From Paragorgia papillata (Eukaryota > Cnidaria > Anthozoa > Scleralcyonacea > Coralliidae): a stretch of DNA of 64,000 nucleotides. The stretch is from contig JAWNZC010000300.1 in assembly GCA_035771165.1 (NCBI GenBank), positions 496,001 through 560,000 of the forward strand, read 5' to 3'. Position numbers and translations under genes: made by a program. Below are positions 56,798 through 64,000 of the stretch, one piece after another (the first letter of the stretch is position 1; each line of letters starts with the position of its first letter). Under the pieces are notes generated by a model that saw only the letters and a program-made list of their open reading frames with translations, ran no database searches and had not been told where the DNA came from.

Positions 56798-57336
56798 AGA
56801 AAAGCGACATTGAGACATACTGATAATGGTTTATTAAAGGCTATATAGGACTGTGCATTTTGAATATATGTTTAGATTTCATCATAGTTATTCTAAACAT
56901 GGTTTGGAAACCCGGCAAACTTCAAAGCGGTCAACAATCAAGCTACGATTCATGTTGAAAGGTACACGAAGGTGCACAAATCCTTTGTTTTAGGTTTATT
57001 AATATTTAAACAGTACGGTTGAGCGATTCAACCCAAGCGTTGCTATTGGATGATTGCTTCATTATACAGAAAACACAATATGTTCAGTAACCGTGAAAGT
57101 GCACACATTTCCATAAACCTGAACAAAAACATACAACAATGACTTTTGTTGAGCTTCCAAACCATGTTTCTATTAACTATGATTTCATCAAACGAAAGAA
57201 ACCATTATTACAAAAACTAATGTACTCCTACAATCAATCTAAACGCCCTTGTGTTGGAATGACACCAATTATAAGAATTAAAGTTACTGTTGAATCGTTG
57301 AAACATTATCTTTTGTACTATGCTGAATTTAAATAA
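56798..57336 (+). pseudogene. short ORF, right outer copy, split by a MITE
   Basis: The first part (TDNGLLKAI...) reaches the MITE at 56884; after it the frame DFIKRKKPLLQKLMYSYNQS and the IRIKVTVESLKHYLLYYAEF end resume at 57181. The left arm has the same copy without the insertion. Confidence 0.75.
56884..57180. mobile_element. 297-bp MITE, 9-bp TSD GATTTCATC
   Basis: TIRs ATAGTTATTCTAAACATGGT and CCATGTTTCTATTAACTAT agree at 23 of 26 positions. The flanks GATTTCATC (56875-56883 and 57181-57189) are identical, and the left-arm empty site (about 52201-52215) has the motif once. The 9-bp duplication points to a Mutator-type transposase acting in trans. Confidence 0.93.
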
Positions 57337-57339
57337 AGT

Positions 57340-58135
57340 ATTTACAAATAATGTATATTACTTTGAATTCTGCCTTACGAGACGACGCGACGCTGTACAT
57401 TCTCCATAGTTACACCAACGCCTCGCCTAAACTTGCCCACACATTAATACCCCTTATTATCCCCCAAAGCTCATGATCACCACCCTAAAATGAATTAAAT
57501 ATTCTACATATATGCAAATCCGGTTATGTTTTAGCCATTAGTAACTTTAATGACTTTTCCCTTTTGTGTTCTGCACGTGCGAGAATCTTATAACATACTA
57601 AATCATAGCGACGAATTGTTTAACCAAGCTCTGTAATTTTTCAAAGTGCTTGGTCAACGATGCTGTCGAATAATGTTCTTCTAAGTGTACAATAACGATT
57701 CGCTACCATTCAAGGCGACTCTTTTTAACTTCATACGGTTCCTATACGTATAAACATCACAAAAGCGACACAAATATCTAATATAATATTCAAAAGCGAA
57801 CCAAATATCTAATTTAATATTCATATATAAGCTTTTCATTGCTATGTGCCAATATGTTTTTTCTGAGCTCACGGCTTTTCGGATTGATTCGTACGTATGC
57901 TAAGTTCAGCTTCTCGAAATGATTCCTCATTCTATCTTCCTTTACTTATAAACGAAGGTTTAGTTAGGTATGATTCTAAGATGATTTATTCTGTTAGGTT
58001 CTAACCCTAATATAATATTCATAGCTTATTCAGATAATATTCGAGTTAAGTTATCTCACCAGATTCAGTCATTTAGAATGTTCAAAACCCTCTATATTCC
58101 TTCAGACAAGATTTAGGATAAAAATATAAAGTGTG
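57340..58135 (-). repeat. internal copy of the subterminal region
   Basis: Same sequence as the outer region 58800-59350 (for example GTGTTCTGCACGTGCGAGAA at both, 1,375 bases apart) but with extra segments around 57680-57860. This direct repeat brackets the small gene 58188-58673. Confidence 0.8.
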
Positions 58136-58187
58136 TCTACAATTATTAGCCATATTTAAGACAAAACACAACATTTATTCAAGAAAA

Positions 58188-58673
58188 TCATTTATTACTT
58201 TCTCTCCAGTAAGAAAGATATCCTTGAATACATTTCATTTCTGGATTCTCCGCATTACTATACAATTGCCACAGTGCATACAATATGGACTCTGAAGTGT
58301 TTTCTAATTGTCTTAAACGTTCAAGAGCGTCTTTATGACACCTGATCTTTAACAACACTCTTGTCGCTTCAATAAACTCGTCCCAAATTAATCGTTTATC
58401 GTTTACAAATGCAATGGCATCTTTGCAGTACAATTCCCATCTTTCTTCCTCGGTCATCATGAGGCAATCATGCTGGCGCTGACTGGGGTGATCAATCTTA
58501 CAACCACAACATTTTTCCTCGCATAATTTCTCGATTTCAGTGGCGACGGCGTCTGTGTATATGGTCTCTATTAATGGAAACAGCTTTTGGTATTCAACAA
58601 CGGACACTTCATCGACATGTACTTGATTTCCCCATGCTTCACATTTACGGTTTCTAGATCGTCGAGTATTCAT
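58188..58673 (-). CDS. small cysteine-rich protein with CxC..DHPSQxxHxCL motif
   Basis: 161 codons from ATG 58673 to TAA. Residues 1-16 are basic (NTRRSRNRKCEAW). The centre has EEKCCGCKIDHPSQRQHDCL, a probable Zn-binding C-C-x-C...H...H-x-C cluster, followed by the helical RLIWDEFIEATRVLLKIRCH. I recall a DHPSQ-x2-H-x-CL motif in small proteins of invertebrate Polinton-like and related elements, but I cannot check it. The open frame is undamaged, unlike the ATPase copies. A fragment of its relatives occurs at 52295-52498 and 56593-56797. The equivalent gene is missing from the left arm. Function is unknown. Confidence 0.7.
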   Translation of the reverse strand: MNTRRSRNRKCEAWGNQVHVDEVSVVEYQKLFPLIETIYTDAVATEIEKLCEEKCCGCKIDHPSQRQHDCLMMTEEERWELYCKDAIAFVNDKRLIWDEFIEATRVLLKIRCHKDALERLRQLENTSESILYALWQLYSNAENPEMKCIQGYLSYWRESNK

Positions 58674-59499
58674 GTCTCAGTTCTAAACGGCTTTCAACAA
58701 ACGTTCCAAACCACACTCCAAAAGACTTTCGATGTTACTCGTAAGAGAACAGAATTCGAATGAGATTCGCTATGGTAACGCCCCCGCTAATCATCTTTTG
58801 GCCTGAACATGCCCACACATTAATACCCCTTATTATCCACACACAACTCATTACATCCCCTAAAATGAATTAAATATTCTACTTATATGCAAATCTGGTT
58901 ATGTTTTGGTCATTAGTAACTTTAATGACTTTCCCCTTTTGTGTTCTGCACGTGCGAGAATCTTATAACATACTAAACCATATCGACGAATTATATAACC
59001 AAGTTCTGTAATTTTTAAAGTAGGCTAATTGGTCACTGATGCTGTCGAATAGTACTCGATGTTCTTCTAGACAATGTTTAAGGTAATACGACAGAGTGTC
59101 TATGAGCTCACGGCTTTTCGAAGTGATTCTTCATTATATCTTGCTACGATTTCCTCGCTTATAAACGAAGGTTTTAGTTAGGAATGATTCTAAGATGATT
59201 TATTCTGTTAGGTTCTAACCCTAATATAATATTCATAGCTTATTCAAATAATATTCGAGTTAAGTTATCTCAGCAGATTCAGACATTTAGATTGCTCCAA
59301 AGTCTCTCTATTCCTCCAAACAAGGTTTCAGATAAAAAATATAAAGTGTCTCTGTCAATTTCTCTCTCGTTCCTTGTAAAGAACGTCTATTTTGTTAAAG
59401 TTTACTGTACGCATGCTCTGTATGCTTACATGTCCCACAAGTGCTAACTGGCGTTTGAGTTAAGTGTTTTAAATGAAAAGGTGATTACTATTACTTATA

Positions 59500-59940
59500 A
59501 GGAGTATAAGTCGAATGCCTTTTGATAATGACGTAACGTCGGGAAATAGTCAGAGAATGACGTATTACACGGGGGGGTTGAGTGACAGCTAGGGTTAGGG
59601 GGTTCCGGAAGAGCGCTAGGTTATGACGTAGTGAATACCGGGGGGTTGCGTGACAGTTAGGTTTGGGGGGGAAGTTAGGGTCAGAAGGGCCCAAAGGAGC
59701 ATGAGAATGAATAAGTGTGACGTAGAAGAAAACCGGGGGGTTGATTGTCAGTTAGGGTTAGGGGGTCCTACAGGAGCATGAGACATAATGAGATTAGGGT
59801 TAGAACGTCCCCGAAGGAGCCTGAGACATAATGACGTAATCAGGTTAGGGTTAAGAGGTCTCAAAGGAGCACGAGACATAATGCCGTAATCAGGTTAGGG
59901 TTAGATTGTCCCAAAGGAGCCTGAGAATGAACAATTAAAA
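59500..59940. repeat. subterminal repeats, right: GTTAGGGTTAGG and TGACGTA
   Basis: Mirror of 50880-51260, with six GTTAGGGTT(A/T)-(G)GGAGC(A/C)TGAGA units against five at the left, so the array length changes between arms. TGACGTA motifs recur between units. Confidence 0.85.
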
Positions 59941-59998
59941 ATTGAATATTTAATGAGGCGGCATCCCTTTGGTCCCTCGATGGGGGTCTATTACTACT

Positions 59999-60004
59999 TA
60001 TAAT
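59999..60004. repeat. target-site duplication TATAAT, right
   Basis: Partner of 50822-50827. Confidence 0.8.
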
Positions 60005-60110
60005 GCATCATTACGCATGGCGGAAGTATTAGTTACCTATGCTGGAAGTTTGTTGTTTCAAACATTTCGCAGTAATTTTGTCTCTTGTACAGTGCTTTGC
60101 TATATAATAA

Positions 60111-60217
60111 AACAGTTATACCATTCGCTCTCGTTGTATACGAACTAATAGCCAACTCGGCGAAGCGCCTCGTTGGCTATGAGCTCATATACAACTCGGG
60201 CTCTTGGTATAACTGTT
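60111..60217. repeat. palindrome, AACAGTTATACCA ends
   Basis: AACAGTTATACCATTCGCTC at the left faces GGCTCTTGGTATAACTGTT at the right, with an inner TAGCCAAC...GTTGGCTA hairpin and a GC-rich loop. 60218-60685 has no gene. Confidence 0.75.
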
Positions 60218-60685
60218 AAATATTCGGGCAATCTGAAAACAACAAGCCGCTCCATCCCACAATGTATTGATTTCAACTGTGGGCATGTGATAACGATAAA
60301 TCGCTCCATCCCACTTAGGCATGCATTTTTCCTAACACAAATTCATGAAAACGTCTTGTGTAGAAAAAACAAACAATGTTGAAATCTCAACGTGGGCATC
60401 TGAAAACAGTCAAGTTGCTCTAGCCCATAAAACATGAAACTACTTCATGAACATAAAACTGTAGCAATGGGAAGTATAAATTGCTAATATAAAGAATAGA
60501 ATATATAAAGATGGTATAATACACAAGGTAACCACAAGAATAGTGCAAGGCTAACAAAATCAAACTTCCCATGCACAGGCAAAAATTGGACAGTGTTTGT
60601 CAATGCTCAAGGGCCCTTTTTGAATTAATCAGTTATTAAAATAAGTGCGAATTGCAAAATCATATCAAACTAAACAATGAGTAAA

Positions 60686-61299
60686 TTAGGGGCTAAAACT
60701 TAACATTCCGAGTGCTCTCAAAATAGCCCCACGATAACTTCTGTATAAATAATATTGCCCTTTTGGATTGCAATGAACGCCATCCTTGGATAGCAAAACA
60801 CGATCCGGTCGAAAGAAGTCCCGATGTTCCCAAAGAAAAATACCCCGTTCATCGGAAAGCACGACAGACAAGTATTGACGCAAACGAGCGGCTTTGCCAT
60901 TAAAGCCATGGTCTGGTGCCTGAGAATGGGGAACATTACGATTAATTACTTGGCAAACGCCAACAACGCGAACATTATATTTGTCGCGGAAAAGGCGCGC
61001 AAGATCATCAATCCTCGAGCCTACAACGTCTGAGGCGTAAATCGATAAATCGTTCGTACCAATTTCCAAAATTAAAATGTCAGGCGTATATATTGTTGGA
61101 CGAACGGTAGGTCATGTTTTATAATCTTATCCACAGTTCGGCCACCCGTGCCCTGCAATTGAATATATCCCGACTCGGGAAGATGAAAATTAGTACTCGC
61201 GCGTGGGTCAAATTGCGCGTCTAAATTCTCACGTAAACGGCGGACAAAAGAATGGCCAAGAACAAGAATTTCTGGAACAGACCCTGACATTATAATCAA
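60686..61299 (-). pseudogene. SGNH/GDSL-type hydrolase ORF of the Ngaro-like element (frameshifted)
   Basis: Starts at ATG in MSGSVPEILVLGHSFVRRL (61299-61294 region): the GHSF block is block I of the SGNH fold. TGGRTVDKII is block II. After a frameshift near 61080 follow EIGTNDLSIYAS (block III, G-x-N-D) and DGVHCNPKGQYYLYRSYRG (block V, D-x-x-H). So the Ser, Gly, Asn and Asp/His residues are all visible. Hydrolase ORFs of this fold have been reported in some Ngaro and CR1 retrotransposons. It is the first gene after A1. Confidence 0.85.
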
Positions 61300-61366
61300 T
61301 AATTATTATTAAAGAATTAAAATAGATCAATAAATTGAACGATACCTCTTAAAGCTTTGTTTAAAA

Positions 61367-61610
61367 ACTTGATTTCAGCTAGAGACTGTCTAATCCTGCT
61401 GTAGCCAACGTGCAGAGCAGAATGAAGCAATCTCGCATTCCACACCAGATAAATACCGCGAACTCCTATCCGTTTTCCCGCGCATTACATTCATGTGATC
61501 ACAAACATTCCGGGGAAATTACCCATGTGATCCCAGTACACTTTTATCTATTTATAAATTTTAAGTGCAGGAAGCAATAAAATCTTTATTGGTATGCCAA
61601 TAATTCCTTT
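61367..61610 (-). repeat. Ngaro split direct repeat A1
   Basis: Partner of A2 (43268-43511); its upper end (61610) is the 5' end of the minus-strand element. Confidence 0.9.
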
Positions 61611-62169
61611 TTGACATACTAACATTACAATATATACGCTGAATTTGCAAACCACTGGAAGCGTGCAAAGTTGTTGTCGGATTAATAAAGTCGGAAGTAA
61701 CCGTGTGCTTTATTTTCATTGGCTATATTTTGACAGCTGCGTGATTGATGACTAGGGGGCGTTTGGTAAAAAGATAGACGTTGGCGGCAGGCGTTTCCTC
61801 ACTTCTCTCCCCAGTCCCCAACCGGTAGACACGCAGGCTAAGCTTAGCTAGTTTTGTAACATCAGTTCCAGCTTTGGTAATAACAAAGAGAAATTAGCGA
61901 CCTTTCTCCATTGTCTGTTAAAAGTGTTGAAAAACCATAAAAATTGTTTTGCGGTTGCAGCCTAGCTTATTGCTGCACGTCAGGTATACAACGAAACACT
62001 GGCGCCCGGATTCGTATAGTCAGCTTAAGGCTTTGTTTAATACTATATTCATTTCGGTACAAAATAGATGAGTCGTTTTTTTTATATGGTATATTATAGT
62101 CCTGGTACAGAAATTCATCGCGAAATCACAGATTTATAAAGTTTTCTAAACTTGTTTTTGTGTAAGATT
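61611..62169. other. no gene seen
   Basis: Right flank of the Ngaro-like element. No repeats or frames that I recognise. Confidence 0.5.
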
Positions 62170-62357
62170 AAAGAAATACCAAATGATTTTCCGTGTAGGA
62201 TACTCTGATCCAAACACGCGAGATGTTGCGAGACTTGAGAATAGCGTAACAAAAACACGAGCCGCTAGGCGAGTGTTTTTAGCTTTTTGAGAGTCTAGCA
62301 ACTTCCCAAGTGTTTGGATCAGAGTATCCTGCACGGAAAATCATTAGGTATTTCTTT
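62170..62357. mobile_element. fold-back MITE, AAAGAAATACC ends
   Basis: AAAGAAATACCAAATGATTT at the left faces AAATCATTAGGTATTTCTTT at the right; the arms extend about 50 bases, including GGATACTCTGATCCAAACAC. A half copy is seen at 63770-63800 (TTTGGATACTCTGATCCTGC). Confidence 0.75.
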
Positions 62358-62930
62358 TATAAAATAACTGACTTCAAAAACCGGTATATTTAGCCAAACA
62401 ACATGATGAAAATACAAATTCTCTCGAAATTCGTCAACTGCCAATCACATTGATCTTCTTCTATCCCTTTGGTGGCTCAACAACCAATCCCATTTCGTTT
62501 CTAACACTTTGATGACGTTTCCACTGAGCAGGCGAAATGGAAATCGAAGCTGACAAGCCGAAACATGTTTTGGCTTTGTTTTGCCGAATTAAAGGGGGAA
62601 AATAGGTAAAAAAGGTCAACTCTGAATATCGAAAACAGTGAAAAGTATTTGCAGCTACCGTAGTCACCGTCTGGACCATGTTTTTTAAAACACGATCTAA
62701 ACACCGAAAAAGAAAGTAGCCTTTTTATCGGAAATATTTTGCTCTATATCGATAGTTTTTTCCTTTTACCAAGTGAGTTTATCGGGCAAGAATACAAGAG
62801 GTATTTATGCACAATTTTATTCCGTTAAGTTGCTTTAAAAACTTGAACTGATCACAACTTTTTGCTGTGTTTTCATGAGCACAAATCATCGGGTTTTTTT
62901 TGCTCTGAGTTAAGCATGCGCAGGGGCGCA

Positions 62931-63641
62931 ACTACAATATTTCGAGGGCAGGGGTTGAACGCAAAAAAAGGGCAAAGTCGTTCAGTATTCTGAACAATTT
63001 GCAGTGCCGTAGCAAGGTGTCAAATAGGCGGTAGTAGTGGGAATTATTGACCGCATTTGTAGGGGGGTCCGGGGGTCCTCCCATGGAAATTCTTGAAATC
63101 TAGAACCTCGGAAACACCATTTGCAGCAATTTGAGCGAACTTTTTCATCTAATTCTACAGTGAGTATAGTTCAGATTTTACTGTAAAAACGAAGAAATTA
63201 TCACACAACATACCCTACAGGTTGCCAAAATCCAGCTCTATCTCTGTGATTGGTTCAGGGAATTGAAGCCTTGACAGACGACACTTCACAAAAGTGAACA
63301 TATTTTGGGTTGCGTTGCTCCGTTTGAGATTTTGAGTCGCTTAGTCTTTCAATAATTAAATACCTATACATTACTGAATAGCTTCTAATTCTTCTAAGGT
63401 GCCTCTGCCCTCGGACAAATGAAAAGTTCGACATTTGGTCTTAGCCTTATTTTGCACAAATTTAAATCCAGGTTATCAAAACAGGCAAAGAAATTTATCT
63501 GCGAAAAATTGGGGGGCAGCCGCCCCCTGCCCCCCCCCCCCCCCACACACACCTGCTACGGCACTGATTTGGGATCCTAGATATCTTAAAAAGGGCAGGG
63601 GTTGCAACCCCCCCCCCCCCCCCCCCCTAGTTGCGCCCCTG
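62931..63641. mobile_element. hAT-like element, CAGGGGCGCAACTA ends
   Basis: CAGGGGCGCAACTACAATA at the left and CTAGTTGCGCCCCTG at the right. No target duplication is recognisable. It contains the nested element 63002-63566. C homopolymers (63609-63627) are probable assembly weak spots. Confidence 0.65.
63002..63566. mobile_element. nested hAT-like MITE, 5-bp TSD ATTTG
   Basis: CAGTGCCGTAGCAAGG at the left and CCTGCTACGGCACTG at the right, with flanks ATTTG (62997-63001 and 63567-63571). Non-coding. 63642-64000 holds no gene. Confidence 0.8.
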
Positions 63642-64000
63642 AATTTCGTTGAACTTGTTCTTTGTGTTGAAGTTTCAGTTCTCGCAATTTAAGCCCTTAC
63701 ACATGCCTTTTTTGTTTACAACCTTGTTGGGTTTTTTTATAAATACGGCAAAAATGCTTTTGATTTCCGTGTTTGGATACTCTGATCCTGCACGGTTATT
63801 GACCAATCATACCTTGCGTAGTAAAAATGTTAATTTATAATATATTATGCATATGTATGCTTTTTAAACCTTTGACATGTTTAAGCATGTTTGTATTAGA
63901 TCCAGTGGTACAATTAATTCTCGTGATATTAATCCATTTTCAGTGTGGGCTTTAGAAAGCGTCGAGAAAAGCCTGAGAGATTGTGTAATGATGGGTGGTA

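Larger units (their letters stand above)
50828..59998. mobile_element. giant palindromic Polinton/Maverick-like element
   Basis: Outer ends GGTAGTAATAGACCCCC (left) and GGGGGTCTATTACTACT (right, complementary apart from the terminal base; the right end has the canonical CT terminus). It is bounded by TATAAT duplications. The left arm (50828-54227) and right arm (54788-59998) are inverted copies of each other around a central repeat array (54228-54787). Each arm has the zinc finger-ATPase gene, one or two copies of a short downstream ORF and a fragment of a cysteine-rich gene. There is no DNA polymerase B, retroviral-type integrase, protease or capsid gene. The ATPase and 6-bp TSD support Polinton/adintovirus affinity; non-autonomous status is inference. 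It is inserted into the 5' part of the Ngaro-like element. Confidence 0.85.
54788..59998 (+). repeat. right arm of the palindrome
   Basis: Inverted relative to the left arm and longer by about 1.8 kb: it keeps an internal direct duplication of its subterminal region (inner copy about 57340-58135, outer copy about 58800-59350) around the gene 58188-58673, and has the MITE. Confidence 0.9.
43094..61610 (-). mobile_element. Ngaro/PAT-like tyrosine-recombinase retrotransposon, with two nested insertions
   Basis: Read on the minus strand the order is A1 (61610-61367), SGNH hydrolase ORF, gag, RT, RNase H, tyrosine recombinase, B1 (43603-43508), A2 (43511-43268), B2 (43189-43094). This split-direct-repeat layout (A1...B1-A2-B2) defines Ngaro/PAT-type members of the DIRS order. 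A1 and A2 are 244 bp with one difference noticed (position 61426 against the same site in A2); B1 and B2 are 96 bp with one difference. Removing the nested elements 47926-49686 and 50828-59998 leaves about 7.6 kb, a normal size. All ORFs carry frameshifts or stops, so it is presently inactive. As expected for tyrosine-recombinase elements I see no target-site duplication. Confidence 0.88.

Overview
The window is animal nuclear DNA, AT-rich and very dense in repeats. It most resembles a marine invertebrate, and I would guess a cnidarian. The reasons are long introns and intergenic DNA, polyadenylation signals, abundant hAT, Mutator-like and TTAA inverted-repeat elements, a Ty3/gypsy element, a Ngaro-type tyrosine-recombinase retrotransposon and a Maverick/Polinton-type element. 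The species call is inference. I see no tRNA or rRNA gene and no CRISPR array; nothing is organised as operons.

Two host genes look intact. At 7285-9009 (+) is the main coding exon of a trypsin-fold serine protease-like protein, with a His/Asp/Ser triad, a coiled-coil insert and a zinc-ribbon-like insert. At 29987-31954 (+) is a single-exon leucine-rich-repeat protein of 655 residues, whose repeats come from recent duplication of a 46-residue double-LRR module. The rest of 1-43 kb is mainly mobile DNA: a Mutator-type element (3770-4797), hAT-type elements (10505-12330, 16118-17648, 34695-36251), a minus-strand gypsy relic (21312-27477) interrupted by five smaller elements, LINE fragments near 28.2-28.9 kb, and many fold-back elements.

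The main structure is 43094-61610. It is one nested locus. The outer layer is a Ngaro/PAT-like retrotransposon on the minus strand, delimited by split direct repeats: A1 61367-61610, B1 43508-43603, A2 43268-43511, B2 43094-43189. It carries an SGNH-hydrolase ORF, gag, RT, RNase H and tyrosine recombinase, all frameshifted. Two elements sit inside it: a TA-flanked element with GGGGTAA/TTACCCC arrays (47926-49686), and a 9.2 kb Polinton-like element (50828-59998) flanked by the 6-bp duplication TATAAT.

That Polinton-like element is the most unusual object here. It is almost entirely one giant inverted repeat: two divergent copies of the same gene block (a C2H2 zinc finger fused to a packaging-type ATPase, plus a short downstream ORF) face away from a central ~560-bp array of ACTCATGAGTAA-like repeats. 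The two ATPase copies carry different lesions. One arm has a MITE whose empty site is preserved in the other arm. The left arm appears to have lost about 1.4 kb, including a small cysteine-rich gene, by recombination between direct repeats; the breakpoint can be placed within 44 bp.
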